Part shown: in pieces, positions 28,301-43,300 of the stretch
Layout of the letters: every line of letters starts with the position of its first letter
Position numbering within the stretch: position 1 is the first letter of the stretch
Assembly: GCA_027574665.1 (NCBI GenBank)
Contig: CM050666.1
Coordinates: forward strand, 5,766,001 to 5,830,000
From: Rhynochetos jubatus
Taxonomy: Eukaryota > Chordata > Aves > Eurypygiformes > Rhynochetidae
Direction: 5' to 3'
DNA length: 64,000 nt
Position numbers and translations under genes: made by a program
The notes under the pieces: generated by a model
Told to the model about the DNA's origin: nothing
What the model saw: only the letters and a program-made list of their open reading frames with translations
The model's database searches: none

Positions 28301-31300
28301 CTTGTTATGGGCCGGTCTGATGTGACCACGAGCCAACGCTACCATTACAAAAGCAACTTCGCACCCTTCATCAGTCACCTAGTCTCCTCCTTCATCCCAT
28401 GCCAGCACAACCATTTGCAAAACCACATGGAAAACTGGATGAGGGGACTTGTCTGCTTGAGTAATAGTGGCAAATGAATGGGAAGGCTTGTCGAATGGGT
28501 CACATTCCTGGTCTGGTGTGTTTCTGGACATGAAAATCAAAGAGGAAAGACTTTTCAGTGGCAGCATTGGCTTAAGTAGCCCAGAACTACCACCTCAGAG
28601 ACCAGGGAGGTTTCATGTAATTGAAATAAAACCCTCTTTCTGTTTGCACAAGATGCTTACTAAACGTATGACCAAAGAAATTCAGCCCTGCACTGTGTCA
28701 GTAGCAAATATCACTCCCCCAGCTTACAGGTACAAGAGAAAATATTGTCAACATTCTCTGCTGAGGGGGGAACGAGAAGCCTGTGCACGGAAGCTTCCAG
28801 AGCAACGCACGCCGAAGGCCTTGGACATGAAGCATGTTATAACAGCAGCAAGATGAACGTTCCCTCCTTTCGCTGCTCGTATGTAAGAATGCAAACAATA
28901 GGGCAACAAATCAATCACATCAACTTGAAAAGTGCAGTCGATGAACTACCTTCACCGGAGTTCACATGAAGATTGCATTTCACCAGGTGTTTTTCTTTAC
29001 CAGTGAGCCCAACAGCCCAGCGCTTGCAAGGTTAGGGAAAGCGAAACTGTAAAAGGAAGGTAAGCACACAGGATAGGCTGGAGTAAGGAGGGATTAAAAT
29101 ACAAGAGACAGGGCTTTTACTTTGTTTAATGGGACCAAATCTACATCTTGCAGACACCTATCACAGAAGCTGACATTGACCAGGATGTAAGGAGATCACA
29201 GAATACAGAATCACAGGTTGGACGGGACCGCGAGGATAATCAGGTCATCTAATTCACTGGTTATATTTCGATCTTACTTTGGGGAAAGACAGTCAGGCAG
29301 TCATGACAGATGCTGACCTCACCAGCTGTTTAAAACACCCATCAGCAAAATGAGAAAGCTTTTCTTGACATCTACTGCAAGTCTTCCCGACGACAACTTT
29401 AGTCCACACTTTTTCTCCTATACAAAAAGTCCTTGAAAACTCGTGGGGAGCCTCTCATACCAGACACAACCGGGGTAAACTGGATCCACATGTGAATTCA
29501 GCTGCATTTCTGTTTCTGAAAGATGTGGCTGCTTGAGGACTGACCACACAAAACTTCAAATACTCTCCAGCCCACATTAAAAGCGGGATAATTTATTCAA
29601 TCAATACAGGACTCTTTATCTACACTTAAAAGATCAGTTTTATTACCAAATGTCTCCTCACATGCAAGTGACAATAATCCACGCCCACCACAACATGCAT
29701 CCCACTTTCCCAATTTCCATCCTCTTTGAAAGACAATTCCTCCTGTGTAGGCACCAGCACCCAAAGGTGCCGCCGAAGCACCTCCTTCCCATTCATTTCC
29801 CGAACCCGCTGGATGACGCATTCGGTTTGAGGGCCCCAGCTCCACAGACAGTCCATTCTTTCAGAGGGAACAGGAGAAGGAAAAAAACCCAAACCCCAAC
29901 CACCAACTTTTGCTGGAAATCTGGTGTTAAATACAAAATCAAGGACGGAGAAAGTTCCCGCCTCCCCCTCTTCCAAATGTTTTACGTATTTCAAGAGGTA
30001 CTTGACGTGTTTATTACATCAGTGATTGCACAGCAGTAGAAAAACAGAAAGCCAAGAAATACTAGATGGTAAATTCAAGACAAGTTGAAGAATGTTTTGC
30101 AACTCGCTTCTCCTGCCCCAGCCCTGGCTTTTGGAGCTACCAGCTGCCGGCTCAATCAACGTTCCCCTTCGCACTGCTGCCATCACCCTACGCGTCTATT
30201 TTCTTTTGCTCTTGTAAGAGTATGCCACTCACAAGGAAAATGTTTTCTTGAATCTACTTGTCCCTGATATTTTCCAAACGTTCTACTGACTACTTTATTT
30301 CTTAAAAGAAGTATGAGAGAAGGCAGCGATCAGGACAATTTATTGCTAAGAGCAACTAATTGTTGATGCGCCAGCGCAAGGCGTCTGTGAGCTATCAGTG
30401 CAGCATCATTTATTAAGACGAGCAAATCAAACTCAAGGACTCCGGCAGGGCACATGAAAGAAGAGCACCGCCATGTACATGAAGATCAATTACAGTTAAT
30501 TACGCAAATATTCATTTGGGTTGGGGGGCCGGACTCACTCCGTAGGTAAAACCAATACTACTTTTTTCCTTTACTGGATTCCAGGTCAAGGGGATAAAAA
30601 AAGCCTCTTTCAACTGCCTTACATGTGCAAGATATATACATATTTAAGAGCCTCCATTAGGCTTGCTGCCAAACCAAAGTTAAATCTGAGTGTAACAGTT
30701 AAAGGTATAATTTTAAGTGTGAAGTCATGGCACCCACAGCTGTAAACATATCTCAACACTATACCATTCTTCAGTGTGATTCATTGGAAAAACAAGCAAA
30801 TGGCTATGGCTTCACTTACGTTAAAGGTACAGCTGGTTTTCTACAGCAACTTTACAGTTTCATCTCATTGTCACGTGCAGATAAGGTCTGCTAAGTCTGA
30901 GTAATTTATGGAAAAGTGGATCATATCAGAAAAAAACCTAAAGCAAGTCTGAAGTGGAAAAAGAGAGTAATTCGAGATGTCCCACTAAAAGCAGATTTTC
31001 CTACGCAGACTTGGTCAGGGCTCAGGCAAGCATTTCAAAGTCGTAACTGGAGAATAATTCCACTGTTTATCAGACACAGGGCTCAGAACAACATTTTCAC
31101 ACTATTAGATACCACATATATATATATATGTATTTACACATCCATCTAAAACCCCAATTCCCTCTTCTACACTTTCCAGAAAGCTGCTTTCCTAAAACTC
31201 TCCCCCAAAACCAAACGCGAAGCTCCCAACCAAACTGCTGAGAGAAAACACTCCTCTGAGCTCACTTTGAGCAGAAACTGAAGTACGCAGCCAGTAAGGC

Positions 31301-34300
31301 ATCAGGAGAGACAATCTGCTTAAAACATTATCCGAGCTACCCTTTCAGTTCACCCCACTGTTTGCCAACAGAACAAAGCATTACATGGTTCACAGTGTTT
31401 AAGAATTACAGTAACTGGAAGATTTCCAGATTTCACATTCAGCTTGGAGCTCTCACTTCCCGCAGGAAAGGGAGCACAACCTCCAGTCCCTGCACGGAAG
31501 CGTCAGGATACCTCCCTCACGCAAAGGAGCATTATTTCCAACCAGCACAGAAGAGCGTCCCCGGACCTCCAAAGCATCCTCAGCTCCGGACCTCCCCACC
31601 GCACTAAACACGATACTTGGAAGCAAAATCTGCAGTCAGTGGTTAATGCAGGAAAATGACATCTTCACCTCAGTTGTACTGGACATGCACATTTGTTTAA
31701 GTAGCCATAACCAAAAGAAATGTCCAAAACCAGATCCCTGATATTGCTGCAACTGAAAATACAGGTTTTTTTATTTCCTACTACCCATTTGTAGGCTGAA
31801 TGGGAGCCTGGATACGTAATTTTCACCTCTTACCTACACACACAAATTTTTTTTTGAGGTTCACTGTTTTATTGAGGAGGGTTGGTTGGTTGATTTGGGT
31901 TTTGCTCTAAACCAGACCAACAAAAAGAGACCTGGAACCTCCCCTTCTTTCTTTCTTTTCTCAAAGAAAGAAAAGATGTCATGAAAACCAGGGCGTGCTT
32001 TTACTGCCAAATACATGACACCACCGGCCAAGGAATCCTCTCCAGAAGCAGATTTTGAAACTGCCTCGCAAGTAAACATGACCGCACGCGGTTTTTGTAA
32101 ATGTGAACAAAACACCCATACAAGGGTGTCTCAGTAACGGGTCCCCACGGAAGAAAAGTCAGTAGGTACCAGTTCAGTGAGTTACACTGGACAAGAACAT
32201 ATGGAAAAACACATTTGTTATGAAAGCACAGAGCCTGTCAGTAGTGCATGTTTTACTCAATTTTGTACGTTAGTTGTGCCATGTCTATCTCAACTGAGCT
32301 GTTTCAGGTCAGCTAACTTGTCCCAGAACACTGCCATCCCACTACAGACCAGCTCCAGCAAACTGCTGAGCCAAGGCACGGCCCTGGTTTTACTTGCTGA
32401 AACGATTATTACTTTTAGGCCTTCTTGACAGTTAAATCTCAAGGACTCCCACTTGAAACCAACGCTTGCCGATGTTGGTTTGCAAATCAAAAGCTGGAGG
32501 CAAGAGAGACTGACAGGCCAGCCCTGCACTCTAAGTTTTACCCTCCTTACGTGAGCTCACCTCTGACTTCAGCAACATTAATAGAGCTCTGCCAACAAAA
32601 CCTCCTTTGCCAAACATTTCCCATTACAATTAGCTTGGGGTTTGCTAGTAAACCTTATTTTATTCATGGGCAGAAAAAGGAGGTGGAAAAATCACCCCAG
32701 CAACCCATCGTTTTTGTGAAGTGAGTTTTCATTCAGGCCAGCAGGTGCACAATTACTTGGTGTGACGCAAAGACGGAAGGAGTCAGCATGTGGCCAGGGA
32801 CAAGGCGGGAATAAAACCCTCTGACAAGCAGCTTACGCTGAGCTCTGATTAAGCACATCGTAATGCACACACCTGCAACCCAAGCTTTAGTGGAGCTACC
32901 GTAAATTAAACCAAACTAACCTTCCCATTCCCTCTAACCACCCCTTTATGCAGAAGTTAGCACTGGTTTAATTAAGGCAGTTTTCAAGACAGACCACAGG
33001 TACTGTAGTTGCTGCAATCTATAACATTTTATAATATTTGGTGCTATTTCCGTCCTGCCAGGTTTGTTTTCACTTGCAAACTCCACCGTTGCATCACGCA
33101 GCAGTATCCATCTCTTGAAAACTACAATAAACATATCCGGCCCCACACGCCCTCTGAGCACCCCAACACTTTCATAACCCCCAGCTCTCCAGATACCCTT
33201 GCTACAGCCGCGTGGTCCTGCCCGCGGTGTCACATCACGAGGCACGGACTGACCACTAACGAGGCCGTGACGTTAAAAACTTCACAGCATCATTAACGTG
33301 TATGGGCGCTCGGTGAGGGACAAGAAGCAGCCACACTGCACTGGCAAAGGCCAAACTACCAGTGTGTTCAAAACCATGTTTGGTGAGAATAAGAGATAAG
33401 CCTCATTTGCTGAACTAAGTAAAGCAATTGCCTGTAGCTGTCTTCATAGTTTCATCCATTTATAGACGACTTCAGTGTACTGCAGAGGACAGATCCAGGT
33501 TTCGCTGTAGTACCATTTAAATTGTTAAACAAAAATATTTATATAATGCTTTTGTGGAAGAATTAAGATCAGCAAATATCAGAACAAGATGTAAATCTGT
33601 AACTATGAAAATATACATAAATACATGTGTGGGACATCTGAGAAAGCAAGAAGGTTGTGGCTTAGCCACAAGAACAAACCGACCACATAGGAAGATTTTC
33701 CTCATCGAGAACTGTTTCCACCTTCCACAAACCATCAAGAGGGGGACTGGAAGGCAGGAAAAGGGAGGAGGTCAAACCAAGATCTGTTACCCACAATCCT
33801 TTCTCACCAGAGCCACAAGCATATTTCTTTATGTAAATTTTCAGATTCCAACAGACCAGTGAACTCTGCAAAGGTCAGTCCCATCCTCAGCCTACCCCAA
33901 AGCTTTGCTGAAACAGCTCTTCTATCTAAATTACCACTTTCAACCGTATGAGTTTTCCAAAAATAGCCCTTTTTACATCAGAAAAAAAGGCAAATCCAGG
34001 GAGTGGTTACTGTAATTTAAGTCTACAGAGTACCATGGTGCATGCTGTCTGCAGTTCTGTGCTAGACAGCCTCATCCTGATCCAAACAGCACTGTGCTTT
34101 CAGGGAGGGCCGCGTGGCACGTCAGTGCTCGTCCCTGGCGCAGGAAAGTTTTCTGCAGTTTTGACAGCTAAGACCTTTCTGGGTTATAGGGGTATCAATT
34201 TAGATACCAGTCATACACACAACCCAGAGTTCCCCATCACCTGGTAGTACAGTTCTGCGTTACACAGAAGACTGCTTAGTGCTAGGTTTCGTTTTATGGA

Positions 34301-37300
34301 ATTTATTCTAGTTACAGGAAGAAGATAAACACTTCCCCAAAGTCTTCACCTTCAGCTCCAATCTATGTTTTGATCTCTGTGAGCCTTTTTCTGCTTAACA
34401 GAAAAGCTCATGACTGTTGTCACCTAAACCAAGAGGATGCTCTACTTCCAGTTTACAACAGAATGCTTTTACTGCCTGAAGAACGAGCACAAGTCTCTTC
34501 CGCACAAGGATCCCCCAGCCAGCGAACACAGCGAGATGTCGACAGCCTAACGGCTACGGCTGCCAGCCGCAGCACGCTCAGAACAGCCTCGATGTGGGCT
34601 CGGCGTGGGGATGTCGCTCTCAGAGGAGCAGGAAGACCTGTTCCAAGCAGGGTTAGAAGCCACCGCAGTGAAAATGCTGACAAGCAATTTATATCATGAC
34701 TCAACACTGTTAACACAGCTACCACAGCACAAGTTATTATTTTCAGCCGACAGCATCTCAGAGGACCCTAAGCCGTAACTAAACGTTGTCCGAGCTGGTA
34801 AAACGTGGGAGTTTTCATTATCTGGAATTAACTGTTCATCCCAGTCTTCACTGCTGCTCCTTCTGGAGCAGGCAGACAGTGGTGAGCAATTAAGAGATTC
34901 GTACTGACTTTGCAAACTACTGCTGAACAATCAATCTACAACCTTTGAAAATAATATGTGCTGTAAAAGTGTCTTACACAAAAAACCACCCGGTTTCAGT
35001 GAAAGGGAAAAAAAACACCCCACCACCAAGCCCCCAGACCCAACCTCCTCTCCCACATACTCCCAAGGCACCAAAATAAGCTCATCTAATTGGTCGTGCG
35101 GGACCAGCCTTACTTCTGAGTGCTTTAAAACTGCCACTCAGACCTAAGTCGTCTAAATTCAGAAAAGTGGGGGACAGGAAGGCTTCAGCTCTGCACTTGT
35201 TCATCTCAAGAACAACACAAAGCCCCTGGGTCTGCAGCAGGCTGAAAGCTCTACAGCAGCATCAGATCAGCTTGGCAGGTGCACACGCGCTGAAGTCAAA
35301 CACCCAAGATGAATCAAAACTATTTTCCGAACATAAAAATATGATCAAAAGGCGTATTGATATAAGCAGAAGGTATCATCGTTATTCCTGATAATGCAAG
35401 GAAAAAAAAGCTAGTGGGGGAAAAACAAGCTTCAAGTCGGTCACGGAACTACCAGCAGAACCCAGAACCCAGAAAATTTAAGGTATGTGTAATTTCTCCA
35501 TTCAAGCAATAGCACTGACTGAAAATAACATTCCTTCTACTTTCCAATATAAGTGAAAAGAAAGGACTTTAAAAAATAAAAAAGCCCCCAAACCCAAACC
35601 TTATATGTAGTTAGAATGAGACGTTTCAAGTAAAATCTCCCACCAGGTTTTCTGTAATATTGTAATGATAGTATCATTTATAGAGGGATAATGCACAGCT
35701 GTTCCTAAAATGAGAAGTATAAGTCTAACAAAAATCAAACAGCAACATATTTTGCTCTGTAATAAGCAAATGCACGGAAGAAACTCCTTTAAATGGGAAA
35801 AAAAAAAAATTCAAGCATCATTAGGATCTACATTACCAGTCTGTTTCGCTGCCGAATGGATGCCACCCTGAGAGAATGCACAAGGCCGTATTTGAACACA
35901 CCATCCCCATCATTAGCTCAGTCACAGCGGAGGCAGTGGAGGGGGGAAATTAAGCTTAAACCTGGGATTTTGCTCCTGTTCCGATTCAAGTCATTGACTC
36001 CCGGTTAACTCAAGTTAAAACTAGCACATCCACAAGCACACGACACAGAGTTTCTTAATCCAAGGGACAGCTATTTTACTTAGTACAGAAACAAAACAGA
36101 TACAAGTGAATCACAGAGCTACAGGTATTTACTGCAGGAAGAAAATTTCTGAGCACGATACGCTACAAACAGAGACCATCAATGCAGCATGTGTCCAAGG
36201 TACCTGTGCCAAAGGCTCGGTGACTCCGTGTAGCGTGAAGCTAGGGAACAGAACTTCAGCGTAAATTGTTAATATGGCACTAAACGCATATAAACAGACT
36301 CTAATGCAATTAAAACTGCGTATGATTTAGTACAGAAGTCAATTAAGGTTTTACATTATGAGCATTATGATTTTCCCATACCACTGATCCTACTAATACT
36401 AGAATTTTGGATGGATGTTTCTGTAGTGCATTTTTCCTGAGGTGTTCTCTCCATTTCTCTTCTTTTTAATCCCATTTTGTAAGAGCAAACAATAAATACA
36501 GCACAGGAAGGAGAGGACTGTCACGGGAGAAGGCCGGCACTGGTATTTAAGTGTGATTAGCTTTAGTGTGAGCAGAATTATCAGCCTGCCACTGGAACAA
36601 GTACAGAAGAGTTTCTACGATGACTAGAAGATAGGAACTGAGTTTATTTTGCCTAGAAAAATACACAGTAAGGGGAGAAGCAGGCACACAGGCAAAAGGA
36701 AACACCAAATGGGGGAACTACAACATTAAAATGACCTAAAATTGCATTCCTAGCAATAGGCGAATTCACATTCTTTCCCAACACCAAACGGTAAACTGAC
36801 CCAGTTGAACAATTTTTTCCCCCTCAAATCCAAGTTCATTTTCAGATTGACTTCTCCACAGTCACATGAACACTAGTGACAACACAAGAAATGGCAGTTC
36901 CTCCATCTTCACGCACTGTGCTTGGGGGTGGGGGGAAGAAACCCAAACAACACAAGCCCACAAACGGACCTCTTCCAAATGTACGATCCAGTATGTACTT
37001 TTCCGTCTTGAGAAACAAGAAAAAGAAGGAGAACGTGTCCTACTGCTCTTCTGTACTCACTTATTCTAGACAGTCGAGGCCTAATGAAATGATAATGTTC
37101 AGACGTATTATTAGCGGCATCTCACATGCCAAGCCTCCGAACGCTGCCAGGCTTATTAACAGCAAACTTTCCTAAAGCAGCTGTCATGTCTTCCATACTG
37201 CACCGCGTAAACCTCCCGGACAAATGCAAGTACACGAGCTAGTTATCATAAATACACAACCGACACTCGGTAGCCAAAGGAGCCAAGACGATACCTTCTG

Positions 37301-40300
37301 TTCACCTCTCCCTCGTAGTGTAACATTCATGTTCTTTCATTAGGTCAAGCTGCACTCGTTTAATGGGTGTTGTGTGCCAGACAAACTGGAACACAGCAGG
37401 GCAGCCATACACCTCTAAAAAATGGTTTTGCTTAGGTATTCATTAAATGTTACAGCAGAGTCAGATTAAATCTTCAACAACACAACTCTAACCCAGACAG
37501 AAGTCCACTCCCGCACTGCCAGGAGCAGCCACATCAGATTTTTCAAGTGTTATTAAAAATCATGACACTTCCAACCACATGGATAGAAAGGAAAACTCAT
37601 AAATCCAAGCCGGGTTACCTTCTATTTTTCCCCATCTTTAACAGGATTGCTTTGCAAAGCGCAAACTGACACTTCTGTGGGACTCCTGAAGCCCAGTGGA
37701 AAAATAGTCTCGATTTTTTACATGAATTTAAAATAATTTCCCTAAGGCTTAGGGATGTAATAGCTCAATACTTTTAGGAAAATATAGAACCACTGAGCTT
37801 GATAAAGACGTCCATGTACCAGCAGGCTCAGGATGACTTAATAAATGCCTGGCACCTAGGAGCTGCTATAAAACAAACCCTGTGTGGTTCTGAAGACATG
37901 CTGCTGATGCTATAGCAGAGGGAGGACTCCGCTTTCCAGGAAATTTTACATGCTGGAAGCCTCAATGCTGATCCTTCAGCATCTATCTCGATTCCCATTT
38001 TCCCGTGAGTGAGTGACCAGATTTAAGCATTTCACATAAACAATAGTCCTTTCAACCCAGCAACAGTCTCACGCGACCATAACGCGTACAAGTAAAAGCA
38101 AGCAGCATTTGTGGGGAGGAGCAATCTCTTATCAGACCAGCTAATAGACAACTGGGGAGACAGAAGCTTTTCAATACGTAAACATCAGAGGGTTTGAAAT
38201 CCTCAAGAAGTACATAAGCCACCTACGTCTCAGTTAGTTTAAAAAACTGCCTCTCACCACAACCATAGTTACCATCATATCAACAATATTAGAAAATTGG
38301 TACAGTAACAAACTAAAATTTGAAAATCTTGAGTTTTCCTGCTTGAGAGGAAACAAAAAATTGTTTCCCCTGGTAAGGAGAAAAATACCCCTCGGCTCCA
38401 AATGCAATTAGCAAGCACTACTGCTGAAATTTGGAATTTTGAAACACTAGCGTATTTGAATAAGACTTTTGTTCCAGCCATTCAAGTTTCAAGCTAGGCA
38501 GCCAGGATCCATTTCAAAAGCAGTATTCTGTATAATCGAGGGGTAAGGCAGCTCACGTAGAACAGAGGCCTAGCTCTCTACAAAGTTCTTCAGTGAAACA
38601 CACTCATTTAACTTTCAGAATTTTCTTGAGGCTTTTCCCCACGCCCATACAACGTATACGGGAATGCCTTGAGACCATTACATACAACCTAAGTTCCCCC
38701 CCCCAAATCCTGTATTGTACCTGTAGCATTTCTGTGTTTTCCGAATCCAGAAAACTGTTCAGCACCGACAGGCTGAGCAGTAGAGCATTGTTCTCTATCT
38801 CAATTTAAAAATCTGCTTTCTTTCAGCCCGAACGCAACCATCCAGTCTTTGAAACATTACAGATGTGTTTCTTATGTCGCCCATAACCATTCCTTCCTTT
38901 CTAACTGGGTCCTCTGCTTGGTTTCCTCCCTGTGCTGCGTTCCCATGTCTCAAAGCCACCTGCAAAAATACTACAGAGGTAAATCCTCCCAATATCCTTG
39001 CGTAATCCTCAGAGTTACTTTAAGCAACAGACCAGTCTGAAAATACCAGAGTCCCCTGGGAAGCCAGCGATTACATGCTGTTGTACTGCACTTGTATTTC
39101 TGCTGCTGCTTCATGCTCAGGTACAAAATGCTTTCCCGGAAAAGGTTTTGTAGTGAACATCCAGATGTTTAGCCTTCCTAAAAATAACCCAGTTCACCCT
39201 TGGAATGCACTTTCAATCCCAGAGCACCCTACAGGCAGAAGCACTCACATCAGAACCGGAGAACGATAAACTCAGCTCCAACTAAAGTTAACTTCGAAAA
39301 ACGTAGCAGCAAGATGAAAAGCTGACCAAACACACTAGCCCTGTTTGTTGACTGCTAGTTTTAGCATTATAAATAACTCACCTCTGGATTTACACACAAT
39401 TCACATTCAGTTCATCACTTTGTTTTGATTCCTGTAACTAGAAACTAGATGCTCTTTTGAGCCCACAATAATATTAAAATACTATTGCCCTTTCACAGCA
39501 TTGTTCGGATTTGAAAGTACAGAGTAATGAGCAAAGAAAACCCGGTGATTTTAAATTATCACTTAATAATCCTTAATACTTTATGTGTAAACTACTTTTG
39601 CATAAGTAAAGCACAGTGGGGATGTGGCTACCATAAATTTTTAAGCTGCTTTTAAAGCATTATTTCATTGCTGCTTGGTGTTTGGGGGACTTTCAGGTTA
39701 AGATTTTATGCATAAGCAACTGCATCTTGTATTTTTGAAATACAAAACCAGAAAATTATCTTAATCAGTGTGTAAGTGATTAACTTTCACCAGCCATGCA
39801 TAAAGCTGCAAATCAAGCACTACAATCAGAGACAGAAAAGTAAATTAAATACGTTTTATTCACAGACGTCAATTCCAAAAGTTTACAGAAACAAAGACAC
39901 AGAACGCAGAAGGAGAAACGCGCTGCTGCTTCTGGACGGTCAAAATGCAATTTTACTATCTGAAGTTTGTAAGTAACACCTAGCTCGAACAAACGCACAC
40001 TCGGTGTGTTAAACTGTCAGGGGAAAAAAAATTAAAATCAGGGCTGCTCAAATTCATCCCAAGACAGGAAACAGTAACCCCAAAACACTGGAAAGTGTAA
40101 TTTCAGTCGACACACAAGTACTAACACCTACTATACAGCCCTTTAACTGTCACTTTTGCATTGCTGTTGGTGTGTGAAAACATCAAAGGCTCTGGTTGAG
40201 AGAATGGCAGGGCCTTTGGAATTTGTCTCCAGTAAATATTCTCTTCCCCAGACACCAACAGTGAAGATCCAAGTGATCTTTTGAGACTTCCATCTGAGAT

Positions 40301-43300
40301 CCCGGATTGCCCAGAGCGGGTTTTTGTCAAGCCCGACAAATGAAGGCAAGAAGGATGCTGTCCCAGGGAGGGAGCAAAGCCTGGCTAGCGGAGCTTCCCC
40401 CAGCGCAGGCACAACCCCAGCTGAAGCCCCAGCGCACTGTATGTGCCAAGAAGCACACACGCTTCCCCCCTTCAGGCTCTGCTGCCTCCCTGGACACAAG
40501 CGGAGGTAAGCTGCCCTAACACTGCACAGGAAGCAAAGTGCAGAATTAATCAGTTTAAAACCAAAACAGGACAAAGTTTTAAGATCCTTTTCCTGCCTGT
40601 TTCACTTCCTATATTTTAATTTTAAGAGAGTTCTAAATCAAGGTATCCAACATGCAAGAAAAAGCGAATAATTATGTGAAAAGCACAAAGTTGGGCAATA
40701 TCTTGATGTGAGAAAGTGACAAAAAGGTGACAGATGTGACTTCTGGATGAAAAACTGAAGAGAACTCTTCTTTATTCAGGACTTAACACTGGTTTGTTCA
40801 AAAGTTTCCCTCTCATCTCTCCAGAAATTACCGTAACAGTACAACCAACTCTTGGAAAGCACATTTTCAACCCCAAAGCGGTTCTAAAAACACTGAACAC
40901 ATACAGCCCCACGCTCACGGCACACATCTTATGGCAAGGCCTCGCATGTATTTGTGATGCTGCCGGAGACGCTTCCGAGACCGCATCCGTGGGAGTCAGA
41001 GCGAAGGTTTCAGCCAGCCACTAGGCCCTGCTGACACCCCAGCAGACAAGGCACCACTCGCCTTTTTGCAAGCGTCGCGCTCTCCACAGGTTTCTCTGTC
41101 ACGTTCAGATGACGTTGCAGCAAACGGATACAGAGCTTGCCGAGTCCACCCACCCCTGGTGTCTGAAGCACTTCATTCACAAGACTGCTCCCTATGGAGT
41201 CGGGAGTGAGCTTTGCCATCCTCCTCTGGCCTCTCCATTCGTTTCAGGTCTTCATGCAGTCCGAAATTTGGAGTTTAAAATTAAGACGATGCGAATAATC
41301 ACCCCACAACTTCTGAAGCAGAGAGGTCAATAATCTATCTAAATTTTGTTTAATACCTGGTATTTTCTTTCTCTGACGAATGACTTATTGTGAAGGTAAG
41401 AAACGTATGGATTGACACTAGTGTGATCTTGGAAAACTAGACACACAACACGTATACAATCCAAAACAGTTTTCACCCGCTGCAGCTCGTGATGAAGCCA
41501 GCCTTCATTCTTTTCTCTTCCAACCGCTCTCACCTACTGTGGCTGCTTAAGCAGCCCCGTGGCAAATCACAGGCACTACTAAATATTAGGAACTCTGTGG
41601 AAGGCAAATGCTGGATTTGGTCAGGAATGTGATGACAAAGGGTTTGCTCTAGGCTTCTTTCATGTTTTAGAAAGCCAATTTGCTTATCAATTCCTTTTAG
41701 GGCGAGAATGGCATAGATTCCAGGGATGTAATCACCTACATGAAATTTTGTTTCACAAACCAGAAAGTGTGAGCCACAACGTCCACGCTCCTGGGAATGA
41801 AGGAGGATAAATATCTAACCATAAAGGTCCTTGATAAAGGAAAAGACGGTGCTTTTAAAGACAACAGACTCGAAAAGCACTTTCTCTTTTAACATTAGGC
41901 ATCTTCTTCTCTCCCACAGTCGGCACGCCATGGGCAGCACTACACAGTTACAGACACGGTGCAGTGTGAACTACCACGGTGGAGACATCTTTCACTCTAT
42001 TGTCACCAGCGATGTTGATGATTTTAACCTTTTTGTACCAAACAAGAATTACTAATAACTTCTACTGAAGACAGGAAAGAGTATACAAATTATCCAGCAC
42101 CATTCAGACAAGATGGAATGTAATTCCTATTACTTGTAACAGGAGGAAAAGAAAAAAGGCAGAAACAGCCTATCTGGCCTGTGATAGAGAGTCACAACAG
42201 ACCACAGAACTATCGTTAGCTGTGGAGACTCCAGTATCAGATGTGGACAACGAAGACACTACCATCAGTTTTCTTCAGTGCTGATACTTCCCAGATGTTT
42301 AACACACACCGTAATTAGGTCTCTGAATTTCTCTCTGAAGTCTGACCAATACTAAAATAGTCTTCTGGATTAATTAGCTACTTCCCAGACTCTGGAAAGG
42401 CTTCTCAGCCACCTCAGTTACAAAGATGGTTCCTTTTGCATTCTGAGACTTGTGTGAGAAACTCTGCTGAGCATGAAACTGCCAGCCACCAGCTGGTGTA
42501 CTCAGGGCACTCGTGGCCTTCCCAGTTTCAGGTCCCCAGTACCGAACAGAAGGGTCACTCTGGAGATATTTCTCCCTGGTGGAACCGTCTGGGGCACAAT
42601 GTGTCTCCTAAGCACATCCCTCCATATGCACCAGACAAAACAAGGCTCCTTGAAAATACATCACCTTCTGATGTATCTGTCTGCTGAAGGTGAAAGGGAA
42701 AAGCCACCTATTTCATTTACCAGCTGTGAGCTCCCTTAGCAGTAACTGGTCTGTAAATTGGTAAGACAGAGAAGCTGTGAGTATAAATAAGTAGGCTTGA
42801 TTCTCTCCCTGCCCATCTTTCTGTGCAATTCTAACAGTGTCTTAATTAGCAGCATGAATTATTTGCCATGGGAATAGGAAAATAATCAAAGCAGAGAACG
42901 ATGATTTCCCTGAAAGTTCAAACAGAAGGCACTGCCTAGACACAGGCCACCCGAGACACTATTAGCAAAAGACAAACAAAAGTATCAGCATCTCTACGGC
43001 GTCCAGGCCCAAGTGAAAAATTCCTTTGCAAAGCACACTACAGCTATATGAATAGTACAATCCTCCCCATGGCACGCTATGAGAAAAGTAAGTAACTGAG
43101 CCTGGAAATGCCCTAGCACATCGTGACGTTACCTAACTTGGCGTTCCGGCCATTGTCACAAGCAAGCTGTAGCAAAACAGCAGTGCCTCTAGCATTTCGT
43201 TACAGAACTCAGACGCCATGGCATGAAGACATTCAACAGAAATTATTTGCTTGCAGTAAGTTAAACAGTTATGGATTCCTGAAACAAACAAACAAACAGT

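Noticed and set aside
36866-37175. Overlapping plus-strand frames of 67 and 99 codons
   Set aside because: Low-complexity Lys-rich text in two frames, no start or splice support.
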